DNA from: Thelephora terrestris
Taxonomy: Eukaryota > Basidiomycota > Agaricomycetes > Thelephorales > Thelephoraceae
Length of the DNA stretch: 64,000 nt
Assembly (NCBI GenBank): GCA_015956445.1
Contig: WIUZ02000008.1
Location: forward strand, 124,001-188,000
Reading direction: 5' to 3'
How positions within the stretch are numbered: position 1 is the first letter of the stretch; every line of letters starts with the position of its first letter. Below are positions 1 to 14,100 of this stretch, in pieces. The position numbers were made by a program, and so were the translations under genes. The notes under the pieces were generated by a model. The model was not told where the DNA came from. It saw only the letters and a list, made by a program, of their open reading frames with translations, and made no database searches.

Positions 1-1445
1 TGGCTCAACAATGAGCTTCTCCATTTGAGAACAAAGTGACTCCCGCCCAACATCATGGCTAGTTGTCAGGACTGGGAGCAAGGCCTCGCGGAAAAGTGGA
101 TACTGATAGGCGAGCTGGAATGCTAGGGTGGGAAAGATTGATCGAAGGTTGCTCCTGTCTTCAAAATTTCGTGAACAGAAAAAGCTCGCCCCAAGCTTCC
201 CATCTGCAAAACTAGTCTCCGCAAACATCTGGGCTATGGTTGACTTCCCAGTGCCTGCGAGACCGCTGAGCCAGAACACATGTTTATCCTCTTGATCATT
301 CAGCCAGTTCTCCAACTGATCGAGAACATCCCTCCTTGTGCCCTTCATACATCCCTGCCTGTCTCCACAGAGGTACCCAGCGTTGGTGACGTGATACATG
401 CGGTCAAGAAGGGCCAGGTCTGATCTCTCCTGTTCTCTTGTCATCATGTGTAGAAAGATGGAGTTGGGAGAGAAAACTAACAATGAGCATACAGTTCTTT
501 TTATAGATGTCTTGTTGCAATGAGGTCTGGAAAAGGTGTCGGTCAAGGCGGGGGGTGAGGACTCCAAGGACAAACCTGGTACTCCAGGATAGCATTTCGA
601 ATATCCTCTACCAAGCCAGCAAGCCAATCTGCATTCTTGACATTCTTGATGAAACCCTCCACATTGCTTTGCTTCGTCAATGAATCGAGTTCTCCGGCAA
701 CATTGTTGAGTTTCCTAATGTTCGATGTTCGTCAGACTCAGTCCGCGATACAGGAGGGCACAGGCCTACTCTTTGAGAACTTTTCTCCTGGATTTTTCCT
801 TGTTATCATCATCGAGAACGGGTTTACAGAGCGAATCGGCGAGTGCTTCGACGCGGCGCGCCAACGATTCCAACGATTTCTCGTTTGCCTCCGTTCGCTT
901 GTGTGCTCGTAAGCATTTTGAAGGACAGGCGCAGGGGTTTGACGTACCTCGTAGTTGTCTAGGAAATAGCAGAGACCCCCTGCAACAGATTTAAGCGGAA
1001 CAAAGGCATCCGCAGATTCCTTGACCCCACGGAGGATGAACTTGGCCCCGGAAGATGCAAGGGACTTGAGGTGCGACTTTTTCTTATCTGTAGCGCCTGC
1101 CTCGACAATAGGATCAGAGGACCCGGGACCTGCGCTTTCTCCTTGGTTGAGGACAGAGTGGAATAGACCAGCATCGGCCGGGTGGCCTGGGTCATGCGAA
1201 ACAAGCACAGTTAGATGGGTCACTCAAGAAGCAATCGCCAACGTACCATCGCGTCCTTGATCACCAGAGGTCGAGGGCCCAGACACTGATGAAGTCGAGT
1301 CGTCGATCCCCAGATCTGGAGTCGACTGGGTGGGACGTGGCACGGTCAGGCCAACTCCACTCGGGTCTTCGATGGCCTCGCTCCTCGCTTTGCTTCGGCC
1401 ACGGTGAGGCCATTTGGGTATACAGAGAAGATCTCGCAATCCCAT
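1..1445 (-). pseudogene. NACHT NLR-like gene, broken copy (5' part, runs off window)
   Basis: This is the 5' part of an NLR-like gene, cut by the window start and almost collinear with the intact gene at 11116-15556 (offset about 14106). Inferred exons are 1247-1445, 948-1186, 770-897, and 714 to beyond position 1. Splice sites of exons 1-3 are conserved and those exons are open. Exon 4 carries the P-loop GLAGTGKST near 250-275. Compared with the intact copy it has an extra G in a G-run near 549-555, which gives a stop at 543-545. It has a second 1-nt gain near 470-476. Two +1 shifts do not restore the frame. It is therefore read as a pseudogene, unless these are assembly errors. The NACHT family comprises STAND P-loop NTPases linked to self/non-self recognition in fungi. 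Confidence 0.8.
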
Positions 1446-3065
1446 GTTGTTGTTGGTTCAAGGTAGATAGATGGTGGAATGATAAGGGATAGATGGACAC
1501 GTGGCATCCAGCCCTTTCCGAGCGAATCCAAAGTGCTCTAGGAAAGCGCTGAGAAAACAATTCTGCTCGCATACTTTGAGGGACCGCGATCCCCCTCATA
1601 TTACAACGTCATGTCCTCTTTATTACCATCCACTGTGTCTATTGAAACTCGTCAAAACCATTGTAAATTCATTCTCATACACAGAGCACCGAACGCGTTT
1701 CCAAGAAAGACCCTTGAGGGCGCCGCAGTAGCCGAACGGTCAACGCGGCCTCCCACTACCATACGTCCGCACCTCGTCACCACCGTGGGGAAGGATTATC
1801 CCTGAGATTGATTCGAGTCGAGAAGAGGATGATCATTTCGTCGCTTACATTCTCTGGGAAGGATTGGGTCCAGATGGGTCGAAGTCTGGACCCCTCGAGA
1901 TCTACAAGTTCCTATCGTCCCTTCCACCCCTTGGATCATCTATACCCCACCACCCATTGACGACAAGCTCCGGCCTGCGTTGGAGAGAGGAATGTGCAAA
2001 AGTGATCAAGGGAAACCCGGTGGCATAGGTTCGACCAGTTCGCGATCGCCAAAGGAGGTTTTGCAACAAACCGAACGTCTGGAAATCGCGCGTAGAAAGG
2101 AGGGCTGGTCGAACTGCGCACGCCCGAAGGGGTGGGGATGTGAGGTTGGTTGTTTTTCCTTCATTCCCGTCGAGGAACTTTGCCGATGTCACCATTCAGT
2201 AGTACCTGGCCAACGAGTACTAGCGGAAGTGCTTTCAACACCTTGGGCCTCGTTCCCTCCGGTTCTTGCTAGGATAGCGAGAGACCTCCAACTCATGCGC
2301 ACATCACTGTAGCCCCGGTATGATGCATAGGCTCAGTATGTTGAAATCACGGGTCGGTTGGGATCCCGAGACGCGCCTGAGCTGGTCGCCGCGGGCTTCG
2401 TTTGGTAGCTTTCCACATTCTCGTTCATCGCGCTTCTCAGATGGAGTCGGACGGCCGACTACGAACCGCACACCGAACTGGTACGACGTTTTGAGAGGGG
2501 AACCCGACTTTATCCTCCCTGACCCTGAAGAGACGACTTTGAACACCATGCTGTCTCGAGCCGTGATCTCCTCCCGTTAGTGGGTTTCCGCGCGATAAAC
2601 TCGGATCGCCTGTGGCGTCGATGATCTCCTACATTCCAACCCATGCACTTCACCCGCCCTCGTATGTCAACCAATGCTTTTCGACGCACGAATACGACAG
2701 CCAACCTCCAAAGTCTGCGACCTTTGTCAACAAGCAGAATCATCCTTACCTCGTACCCCTTTGCTCGGGGCTCTATCGACTGATTGTCGGAAGTACTTAT
2801 GGTAATCGGGACGACGGCATCGTCATCCCGTGGCTGTTCCTACGGGTCTGGTGCTCTGGATGACTCACGGAAATCTCTCGACGGTCCCCTCCGGGATGAA
2901 ATCAGGAGCTGGGTAATGTACCAGCTGCGCTCCTAGGACACCGGGGAGCTCTGTAGCACACTTACGCGATCTGCGCGTTGACGAGTAGGGGTTGCAGAGC
3001 AAGTTCGGCCCTCGGACCTTATCCCAACGTTACTCGTGCTTCACGAGGCCAACGATATATAAACT
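1..3065. repeat. Segmental duplication, left copy (partner 14107-17110)
   Basis: The sequence from position 1 to about 3065 aligns in the same orientation with 14107 to about 17110. The match is very close through the NACHT exons. It becomes more diverged, with many small indels, in the 1.6 kb upstream of the start codon. The match fades at about 3065 and 17110, just after shared text around 'cacgaggcca'. The unit continues beyond the window start. The two copies are about 14 kb apart with CTF4 between them. Confidence 0.8.
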
Positions 3066-5950
3066 AATGTTGTAGGTACAAATAGAGATTTTCGAGTTTC
3101 CCTCCGAAGGCTCAGCTCGAGGAGCTTGAGAATCAGTCTATTTTCGGTTACGGGGTCCCTCGTTTCTGTGCTCCTCTCATTCTCAGCCATCTCTCGCTTG
3201 TCTCGAAACCATGCTTGTCGACGAGCCACTGGAACCCCAGCCATCGAATCGGTCCTCCCTCTTCTCGTTCTCGCTTTCCCGTTACCGACCTCTTCAACTC
3301 CGTTCTGGGTGCCTACTGCCTATTAGCAGAAGGTACTTCGGGCACCCTGTTGAGTTGTCCGTGCCTCGATCCCGCTCACCCCCAACATCGCGCATATTAT
3401 CCCGACCCAAACCCCGCTAATAGATCGAAGGACCAGCTCACTGTAATGTCGGGTGATGGAAATGCTGTGGCTCGATGACGCAGCTCTACCGAAGTGGTTT
3501 CTGCGACCGAATTCAGAAGGTCCGCGTGCTGGGACGAAACTTCACCCCTCACTTCGAGGTCCATGCTTGGAAGAAGACGCCACAATTAACGATAACGACC
3601 GGGAAGTCATAACATACCTGGCGCATGAGACCTCTGACGGGCAGGCCGTTTCGCACAATTTTGTCGGTGGGTTTCCGCATTTGCGCCTGGAAGTGATAAG
3701 AGACAGAGCGCCAGGCTGAAAAATCGAAATGCGAATTGGGCCCAGGAGTACAATGCCCTCTTACTCGTTGCATTTCAACGGTGAATGAGTCGAGGTAATC
3801 GGGTGGTCCGGTGACTTCACAGAGGACCCGATGCCCTGAAGAACCGCATGGCAAACCGACGTCAAGCGTAAGGCATCATTGGACTGCTCACGGATATAAT
3901 ACACCACGGTATCCACGAACAAATCCAATGAAGGAACATGGAGGCTACTACAAGGGGATCTCCGTCGGGAAAAGCGGACGGAGAGAGAAGAGGTAGAGGG
4001 AAACTGCACGATGCCACGGCGTTCGACGCGTTGAAGATGATAGAAAATACAGAGATGTTTGGGGGACGACGGGATAATACTCTACGAGAGCCCTGTTCGA
4101 ACTATCGCAGGCGGATTGCATTGAGGAGCCAGCGCGCGGAGGGAGATCGATGATGCCTCTCAGTGGAGGTCGGTGGACGTGAAACATGCTTCCGCATGTT
4201 GAAACGCGGGGCGGGACAACGTAGCAGCCCTATCCATACTCAGGACGATGAACAACAAGTTGGATGGGTGGCGCGGTCGATCCCCAGTCAGTGGATGCCG
4301 TGTGAGGCTTAACGGTGTGAATGTTGCGAGGGCAGGCTTGCGGTGGGTTATAGCGTGTGGGCGGGAGGTTGAATGAAGTTGGCGCTCAGAGCGAACGGGC
4401 CTGCTGCTTGGACGCAAGTGGTTACCTTTTCGCGCTCTGGTTGAGGCCAGCTAGAATCAAGGATGCCCGAATTTACCAGCAGTACTCGAAGATACCCCTC
4501 GCGCGGCTCGAAGCTATAGCGATAGCCATGCAATCATTCGGCGTCTCCTCGCCACAGACGAGGTTAGCGTGGTACACCTCAGAGAACGAAACCGGTCCCT
4601 CCGCGTTGCTCGATTTCCTGGTTCTGGGCCCCTTGACTGGTGACTTCAGTTGTCCGATGTGTTACTTCGCCCACTTGCTCTCCACCGGCACGGCGTAGCA
4701 TTTCTGGTGCCTAGAGTAGATCGACTGAAAGGAATGTGATCGTAGTATCTCTTGGCGGAGGATAGGTGCGTCTTGAGCGATCCCTCCACGTTGGGATATA
4801 TCTCGCAGACGTCCGGTTGGCCATCAGCAATTCGTGGGCAGCGTATGATCATCGCAGCGGGCGGCCGAGGAGTTGGAGATGGGTGAGGCAGAAGTCCTCG
4901 ATGACTTGTGCTCGGTTGGCTTCGGGTTGTGGTCCAGAGAAGGCTGGCGGACGAGGCACGGATACAGAAGCGCGTCGACGAAGCAGGTCCGGTTTCCTGG
5001 GAGTGGCATGAATGCTCGGGCTTTCTTCGCGTAAATAACCCTATAAGCACGAATCTGTTCCACCGACTATATCATCGATTTGTACCGAAAGTGAGTGCGT
5101 GACAATACTGGGGGTTAACGAGGGTTTGGTCTGAGGCGGAGGAAGTCGGTGAGCCCGGAGGGGGTGGCGGTAAGGTGTAAATTGGAGTCTGCCACGTTCG
5201 TTCTCAAGGCCCGGGAGAGTCGCGAGGAAGGCATAGAAGCATCCACCAATGTGTGGGCACTCGCGCTGTGGAGATGAACGAGGCCTGTTGAAGGGGTGGA
5301 GGGAGAACCTAGACGTAGGTGAACGTCGGAATCATGAACTCCTGGGGTAACTTTTGCTGATAGAGGGTGTGCTTACGTACGACCACGGAATGTACACGGG
5401 CGACGCTCCAGGCGCGATGCAAAAAGTGGATGTTGTGGTGAGCCCGCTGGTCGGTCGCAGTTTTTGCTGCGTCGCGTTCAATGATCGTGACACGTTCAAT
5501 TCAACGCTCGGTTTCATGTGTCCCCATCATTCTGTTCGAGGAGTTCTTCGAGTGGCTGCGATTATGCATCAAGTGGGGGGGAGGATCAGGCTTGCCCAGG
5601 GCTTGCCAGTAGCCGAGAGGGAAGCGTAGTAAATACCCAAAGTGAGCGCTCTCCGATCGGAATTCTCGCTCACACAGGTCGGGTCGATTCTTACCTTCGA
5701 AGGTGTACCGGTCTCTTCTCTACTCCATCATTGTCTTTGGATTCTTCTTCCTCATGCTGGTGTTCACGACAAAACGCGTGTCACAACACGTAAGCGAGCT
5801 GCGGAGTCAGGTCGCCAACGACAGCTACGCGCGCATTCGATCCTGGCAATCGTGGTTAGGGCAGGGCATCGGTCATTTTCTGCCCTCGGACTTTGGCTTG
5901 AAGGTGAAGAAAAGGGAATGCCATGGCTCTCGGACCGCCTCGACGACTAG
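1446..5950. other. Non-coding stretch: duplicated NLR 5' flank, then unassigned sequence
   Basis: Bases 1446-3065 are the duplicated upstream flank of the NLR gene. They hold only short, non-conserved reading frames that are disrupted relative to the other copy. From 3066 to 5950 I find no recognisable protein, RNA or repeat. Open frames here are short (mostly under 135 codons) and overlap on both strands. One methionine-led, Arg-rich frame at about 5922 looks like a mitochondrial presequence but cannot be extended convincingly. Confidence 0.45.
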
Positions 5951-6432
5951 TCCAACAATCGCAGCTTAGCACCCGCAGATCCTTCCCACTTCCACACCCC
6001 TTCCGTTGCGCTATCTACCTTGTATGTTCTTCTCGAGGACTCGCGAATGTACCTTGCTAAAGCTTCTATTGAGATGCTCTTGCGGCGGGTGGGTTTGGTT
6101 CCATGCAGCGAGGGATGCGATTGCCGTTCGACCATAGAACATTTTCCGCGAACAACGCCGACACTGGTGGGTCCTCGTCTGCATCCCTCCCTCGCACTCT
6201 CCGTTCGTTTATTCCTCTACGTCGCCACAAATTTCCTTGTTTGGTCTGCAACTACATTCTTCTGCCTCGAAATCGTCCATGCCGCTCATGTCCTTACCTT
6301 GCGCGGTTATCGTAAGCACGAACGCACCCAACGAAGAAGTCTGTCTGTATGAATTTTGACATGACGCAATGGTTCCCGCTTCTATCGATTCTACCACTCC
6401 GGGTGTTTATCAATTTGTGTTGTGGGTTTAGA

Positions 6433-9400
6433 ACGATAGCTGGTTTGCCAGAAGCGCTGACTCAAACCTACGGTCCTATGTCAAAGGAGAACACGACATG
6501 TCCGGAATCGTCACTGCGAACCCCGGAGGAGATACTATTAGATCGGTCGCTGTTGATCCGTACTCAAACAGGATTGCGGTCACATCTGAGTAGGTTGCGC
6601 CACATATCTCATACCAGTGCTCAAGTTATCATGTCATAGTGACAAGGCGGTCAAGGTCATTGACCTCCAGGATACCAAAAATATTGTGTTATTGGAAGGC
6701 CATACGAGGGGCGTGAGACGAGCGTCCTGGCATCCTTCTGGAACTCTTCTCGTACGTTTCTATCCTCACTGCAGTAGATTCTATCTGATTCTTAAAAACC
6801 GTGATAGGCCACCTGTGGTTGTGACGGGAAGATCATTATCTGGGACGTCTCAGGCGCAGAACCAAAACTCGAGAAAACGATCGAAGGGATCATTCCCACA
6901 GTAATTGATACTACCAGTATGTGTATGTAGACGTTGTCACGTCACAATCTCACCCAGATCTCCTCCAGGGCTCCAGAATACTGTCATGACTGTTCGGTAT
7001 CATGGCATCCAGCCGGGCAATACTTCGTGGTGGCCACGCGGGCCCACGGTTCGTTCGTTTCGTGCCCTCCCTTTCCCCCTCAGGTGTTCTGATTGAGTGT
7101 CCCAGAGATCATTTCCGTTTCGAAGTCTACGTGGTCGAAGTCGACAACATACACATCTGGTGATCTATCTGGTGCAATTACCGCCCTATGTCTTTCACCC
7201 AATGGCGCGTACCTCGCATCTGCCTCGAAATCAGGTGTCTTCATCTGGTCGACACAAGACCGGAAAATCAAATACCGATTCAACGAACCGCAGGTTGCTA
7301 CGGTCACACAGATCGTATTCTCTCCCTCTAGCAATCTCCTCGCGTGGACGGATATGGATGGATCGTTAACTAGATGGAAAGACCCGATACCGAAGGACGC
7401 CCCTAGCCCACATGAAGTGCAAAAAGTTGAGCAAACGATTCGATCCAGGGCAAGGGCCGTGCTGTTGGGAGAAGCCACGGACGATATGGTGGACGACGCA
7501 GCTGGTGAAAATGAAAAGGGACCAGATTTTGACCTGGACGATGACATGCTGATGGACGATGACTTTGTCGTCGATGACCTCGGAGGTGGAATGTTAGACG
7601 ACGAGCCTGAGGTAGATAAGTGGAAGGGTGAGGGTGTGCGAGAAATGGGTAAGGCATTCAAACTTGCACGTCCAGCTTCAGGTCGAGCTAAGGTCCTTTT
7701 CAGTTAGCGTGACGAAGGCGCAACCCCCATTCAAACCCGGCGCCACGCCTATGGAGGGCAAGCGGAGATACCTGGGTGCGCATACAAGCTCACGGGCAGA
7801 TCGAACTTGACCTGATTCGTCTGAACTTCAGCCTTCAACATGATCGGCGTGATCGAGGCGACTGACCAGGATACCCACCACATCGTAAACGTCGAGTTCC
7901 ACGACAAATCCGCGAGGAAGAGCTACCATTTCACCGATTACTTCAAGTACGACTTGGCCACTCTCGGTGAGGTGATCTCCGCTTGTATCGCTCCGCATCT
8001 CGGGTTTAACATCACCTGTTAGGTGAGCGTGGTGCGGTGTATTCCTGTCCTCCTGATGGGGACCATACGGCACACGTCGCGTACAAACCCTACGGTTCCT
8101 GGGCGACGCAAGGCGAATGGACATACGACCTACCTCCCGGGACTAAAGTCATCGGCCTCGCGGCTGGCGGTCCACCCCCTCGCAAATCCCTCCTCTCGAA
8201 GTCTGATGTAGACATTCAAGGTAACGGAAACGTCGTGGTCGCCACGACAGAAGGCGACTTGACCTTCCTCTCCGGTGGAGGAGTCGAGAGGTGGTTGATG
8301 GGGTTCGAAGGAGAGTTCGTTTCGATGGTGGCGGGTAACGAATGGCTGTTCGTGGTATTTCGGGATGGGTCAACTAGCATGGACGGGTCGCAAAACCTGA
8401 AGTGCCAGTTGATCCGTTTTGCGGACTTCACAGTTGTTCAAGACAAGCGGCTACCGTTGTTGAAGGGGCACACCCCGAAGTGGATAGGGATCAACAGTGA
8501 CGGGGTTTGTTTTGAGTGTCCTTGTCGATTGCCATTGAGCTGACAGGTTGCGCTCAGGCTCCGTGTGTCTATGACTCTGCAGGGCACTTGCACGTTATGC
8601 ATCACTTTAGTATTCCTGGAAGGTGCACGTGGGCGCGGGTACTGGACGCTCAAAGGTTAGAGCGGCGGAAGGGAAAGGGTGAGACCTACTGGCCGGTTGG
8701 GGTGACGGATGGAAACCTTATGTATCTTATCTTAAAGGTCTGTGATTTCCTCCCGTGATTTGTGCTTGAATATGGAACTGATGTACAATTAGGGAAGGCA
8801 AGAACATCCAGGCTGGCCAAGGCCTCTCATCCAAGACCTCCCACTTTGTATGCCGTTCCGGAGGACAGATCCGAAGGAGGGGCCCATGGAACAACAGTAG
8901 GTTGTCTCCCTCCGTTTTTTGGGTGGCCGCGTCGACATGATCTGGTAGGTTTGCCATCGAGACGCTCCACCTCGACGCTCTTCGGGACGCACTTGGTCCT
9001 GATGAACTGGCTTCCGACGAGATCGCAGCGAAAGAGCTCGAGCTCGGATAAGGTCGTTATCCAGCTGATTCAGAACGGCTGCAAGAACGATAAACTTCAT
9101 CGGGTGTTGGATCTGGTTAAGATGCTGCATCACACCACATCATACGACATGGCCACCAAAGTTGCTGGGTTCTACCATCTCATTGGTCTGCAGGAGAAGA
9201 TCGAGATTCTCAAAGCGGATCGTGAGGAAGGCGGGGATGAGGAGGATGAGTATGGGGTCGAACCAAGGGAGGTTGCGAGAAGGAAACGAGAACAGTGGAG
9301 GAAGGAGGGGTCTGGGACCGTTTTACCGCCTCGTCCGATCGGGGGACCGTCAAGGTCTGGAGGGTACAACGGGGCACAGGGGGCTTTTCAAGATTTTGGG

Positions 9401-10541
9401 CCTCCACCTGCGATCCATCGACCAGGGTTGGCCAGAGCGGGAGGGACATCCATTCTATCCCAACCGTCACAAACACCATCATCCTTGGCGGTCGGCCTGC
9501 CATCCTCGAGTATTACTAATGGAGATGGAGCCTCGTACCGTGAGGCCTCACCGACGAATAACTTTGACTGGGAAGAGGAACAGTCGATGTCGATCTCGAC
9601 TGCCGGGCCGGTAAACGAGGGCAAACGTAAAAGGGATTTTCTCGACGAGCCGATGATGGACTCGTTTGATGAAAGTAGTGACGGCGCGAAACGACGTGCG
9701 CTTGGCCAACCCAAAACCAGTTGAGTGTTGCCTTACCATGCTTCCATTCACCGCGCACGGCCGAACTGATGCATCGTTATTCTATTTCCTAGAGGCGAAT
9801 CCGTTCGCGAAGAAGGCAGAGATGGGTCCTCCGAAGATGGGGCTTGGGATTGGAAGCAAGAAACCCGCTGCCCTCGGCACGCAGAAGTCGTTGCACAAGA
9901 GCGAAACTTTCTTCGAGAAGGTCGAAGCTGCAGAAACCAGCACCGATCCTCCTAAACGTGAGCCCGAAGCGTTTTAATCCTTGCCCCTTCAGGCTTGATG
10001 TGAATGGGCGTTTGTTTCGCACATGTCAGGCGGTAAGCTTGTGAAAACGGGGATGAAACAACAAAACTTGTTCGGCCAACCCGTTGTGGAAGACACGAAT
10101 AAAGGTGTTGGAGCCAAGGGCAAGAAAAAACCTGCGGGGAAGGATAAGGCGAAAGCTGACTTCAAGAAAAAATCCGAATCCCCTCTTCCGGACGGTGTTG
10201 CAGTGAAGGGCAAGAGATCTGCCGAAGAGCCCCAGGACGCGCAAATGGGAGACGATTCTCAGACCACGACCAATTTTGATTCTCAGGTGGAAGAGGTGGA
10301 AACCCAATTGGAAGAGACGCAGCTGGACGGGTCGTCACCTCATGCTGATACCGAAGTGGAAACTCAGCCCGCAACAGAAACCCAAACGGAAGAAGAAACT
10401 CAGGAGACCCAGGTGGATGAGGACGATAATGAACCGGTAAGCCATCGTTCGTAAACCTCGCCTCACCACCCCAAGCCGAGTTTCTGTCAGGTTATCGATT
10501 GGCCAGCGACGCCACCACAAGTGATGACACTAGAATCATAG
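6433..10541 (+). CDS. CTF4: Ctf4/Mcl1/AND-1 replication fork protein (apparent frameshift)
   Basis: Homologue of Ctf4/Mcl1/AND-1, the trimeric hub that links CMG helicase to DNA polymerase alpha at replication forks. Exons by splice reading: start unresolved (about 6433)-6589, 6640-6751, 6808-6916, 6977-7048, 7106-7648, 7704-7775, 7832-7966, 8023-8504, 8558-8737, 8793-8896, 8949-9719, 9793-9957, 10030-10436, 10491-10541. N-terminal WD40 repeats include [14 protein letters not shown]. An acidic linker follows, then the Ctf4 middle domain ([26 protein letters not shown]), a helical segment and a charged tail with a PIP-box-like KQQNLFG. The first WD repeat was not located, so the true start lies upstream. 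All phases agree except exon 8949-9719, which has one surplus base near 9046. It converges on the NLR gene downstream. Confidence 0.88.
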
Positions 10542-11115
10542 TCCCTTCGAGATCCTGGGAGTAGTCTTCTCGCTGTTCACCTCGTCACCTGCTGAGTTCA
10601 GATTTGTATCAAAATGTACCTAGTAGTGAAGTTTTGAGTACCAATCAAACATCGAAAACACCTTTCCGAGATACCGTCTTTTGGAAAAACTCTGTACCAG
10701 TGTACTTGCACAACCACTCCGGCGGTCAACCCCGGTAAGAAATTTGGCAGGCAGAGTCGAGATTTCCCCTGCACTTGTAAATTAGATATTTTTCAACATA
10801 GTTTTGGTACTATTTCAATATAATGGTGGTGCCTTCTGGCTATGTCTAGTTTCTTCCTATAGAGTTTTGTGCTTGTGAGGTAGATCTCTTCGTGAGCTTG
10901 TTACTTGTGTTTTATCCATGTCAAAAACCTCTTCTGTGAAACAAACAACTTTAAGCAATAAGTTCTGAGATTGAGGCAGAAGTAAGTCTTCCCACTCTAG
11001 ATACTATATTACCTCAATCTTTACATTCATATCAAGACAAAGTTTCCGCACATATTTTATTGGTCATAGCCTATGAACACAAAAAATACAAAACTTGTCA
11101 AGAAGATATCAATCT
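10542..11115. other. Intergenic region between convergent genes
   Basis: AT-richer 574-bp gap between the stop of CTF4 (plus strand) and the stop of the NLR gene (minus strand). It presumably holds both 3' UTRs. No ORF, RNA gene or repeat is recognised. Confidence 0.6.
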
Positions 11116-14100
11116 CTACTGAGGGAGTAGATGGCTGAAGTCAAGAATGAACACCTTTCTTGGAAAAAAGCACATGTACAAAGATTGGTTTTTCCATTTC
11201 ACATCAGCAGGGGAGCCATATCCCTTAGCTAGCTGAAAGAGCACCTTTCCAGTATCTACATCTTGAACCCTGTCTTGAACAAGGTTCCACATTATGGTGC
11301 CACTAGGGTGAAGTTTACTTGGGGGTATGTTGGACAGTTGAATAGGTGATGATCCTGGGATCCCAAACTCCCACCCGGAATTCTCCCCATAGCCAGTCCA
11401 GACTCTTGAGCCATCCAGGTGTAGGGTACTGTGTTCTCCAGAACTCTCTATCATATCTTCAACCTCTCCTGTCCACAAGGATAATACTAGGATAGGCCCA
11501 GACTCTTCTTTAAAAAAGATTTTAGACCCAGCTTCTGATATTTCAGCCTTAGATCCCCGGGAAATATTGCTAAAATGCTTGTGCCAGAGGAGCTCTTGTC
11601 TGTCAACATCTGAAAGAGTGACATCTTTGTCTTTCCACTGGACAATGATCAACTTGTCACCAGCTAGCTGGGCCTTATGATTGTAGCCCTTAATTCCAGT
11701 TTGAAAGGATCCCTTACAGTGGCCAGTCAAGATGTCCCAGATCTCCACCACCCCATCAATATCACTTGTGATGACAGTGTGATTGTTTACATGCAAATGG
11801 ACAGAGATGGTTTGAGCTGGGGAGGGGGAGGATGCATCCTTTGGATCAGAAATGACTGGCTTTGTTGAAGAGTCCCCAATCCGCCAGAATTTGAGTTTAT
11901 AAGAGTTTGAGACAAGAGTGGAGGGTGAGGTAAATTCAAGGGCAAGAACAGTATCGCAAATGAAAGTCTCAATGGGGTGGGAAGTTGAGTTTGTGATTTC
12001 CCACACATAGATGATGTGACCAACTGCTGCTGCAATAAGCTTGCTGTCAGGGGAGAAACAACAGGCTCTGACCTCCCTCTCATTAGGATGGAACTCAGCC
12101 ACAGTTTCCCCTGACCTGAAGTCTTTAACTGTAACAACTCCATCATAGCACAGAGCTAACTTGGTACCATCCAAGGAAAAGGCAACACAAGTGCCCCCAG
12201 ACTCCTCTCTAATCTGGTGACCATTGATATCCCAATGCTTGAGTTCCCCATGAGACATAGACATGAAGTACTGGGGGTCCATAGGATGAAAGATAACTTG
12301 GAAAACTGGCTCCCCCTGTGTTATTTGAAGGCAACACTCCCCTGTTTGGACACTCCACAAATGGATTGCCTGATCAGACCCAGAAGCAATCATCGCAGAG
12401 TCTGCAGAGATGGAAACAGACAGGATCTCCCCTGTAGGGCTAATGAAGGTCTTTATGGTTCCACCTGTCTGCACGTCCCAAAGTTCGATGGTCCCATCTA
12501 AACACCCAGATACAAGCAATGCTCCATCTAGTGAGAAGGTGACATAAATCACCCCATGCTCATCCCCAGAAAGAGCAGCTGTTTGACTACCAGTGATCGC
12601 ATCTAGGATCACAATCCCTTCCGTAATGACAACTGCAATTGTGTTCTTCCAGCTTGAGAAGGCAAATGAAGGACCACCAAAGTCAACTGTACGATAGCAT
12701 GATCCCCACTCAGCTGGAAGCCCATTGGCTACCTTCACCCCGTCTAGGATCTCTGCACCATAATCCTTTTGGAGCCATGATGAGGAGGGGCAGAATGGGA
12801 GGGCGGAATGGTATATATGGGATGGGGAATCCTTGATGGTGTCAAAGTGTTCCAATAGAAAGTGTTGGGCATCATTGGTCCATGTGCATGGAATCCCTAC
12901 CTGAAATAATTGTCAACAATCTACTGATTAAACATCCTAGACAGTACTCACTGAAGTGCACCACTGCTCAACATCATTCATAGCATAGACCCCAGCATCA
13001 AGGTTCCGTGAGAGTATGAGGACTTCTATCCAATGCAACAATCTTTTGGTGAAGAATTCCTTGATTTCTTTCTCTAATTCCCCAATAGCTGGGCTGTCCT
13101 TGGGGATTTCCAGAAGGTGTTTTGTCCAAAATTGACATGCATATTCCAGAGCATCCCCAATAAATTCCTTTCTGTGGCTAGGAAGCTCCTCGACCTCACT
13201 GAGAAAAGCATAGTCATTCAAGTTGCAGATATTCTTCTTCAGCTTTTCTTTCATCAGACCCAAGCATAACAGTGAGATTTTTGCATGATAAATTTTTTGA
13301 TCCACAAAAAACCACTTTTTACTGCACCGCTTGGAATCCATAAGGAAGTCAGGAAATGACTTGTGAAAGACACGGATCGGCTCTCCTATTCTTTCTGCAC
13401 CTGGGATAAGGAGGAGAGAATTGAGGGAAGACAGAGTGGTGGAAACTTTATTGTTTGATATTCTGAGGAGTTCTGAGAGTGCCCCCATTGGAAGAGAGTT
13501 AAACACAAGTAGCACTGCCCCAACCACAGTCTTGAAACAAGAGTAGATTTCCTCCTTATCGTCATCATCTGCCTCCACATCACCAACTGCTTGCTCAAGA
13601 ACCTGAGTGTATAGGGAGTCAATTCCCTTCCCTTCATTGGCAATTCTTTGTGGGAGGAAGACAACCTGGTCCAGTTGTTCAGTGGGTATGCGGCTTGGGG
13701 ATGCCACAAACTTGACCACAACTGAAGCATAGATGAAGAATCCTGCTGCCTTTTTGCAAAGAATGTTGATGTCAGATGACTTGGGCCAGTCTTGTGGGAA
13801 GGTACAGTTATTCCGTGATTTGGTGATTTCAGCTAGCCGAGTCCTGAAGAACAGCCTGATATCGCTCTCCACTGAAGATGGCTCAACCTCGTGCAGCTTG
13901 AAGACTTCTGTGGTGGGTTCAAGGGATTCAAGATGGAACCCCTCACTGATTCGAGGTTCAGGGCGACCAGTGATGAGGAACTTGACACTGGGGATCTTGT
14001 CCACATAGCGGGAGAGCACTGAGAGGATTGCAGAGGCAGGTTCGTTGTCTTGACACTCATCAAGAGCATCGATGATAATGAGGGTGGGAATTTGTGTGGC

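Noticed and set aside
5922-6130. Possible mitochondrial-targeted protein N-terminus (MALGPPRRLVQQSQ)
   Set aside because: The frame stops after about 45 codons and no splice path gave a recognisable protein. It may belong to the unresolved 5' end of the CTF4 locus.
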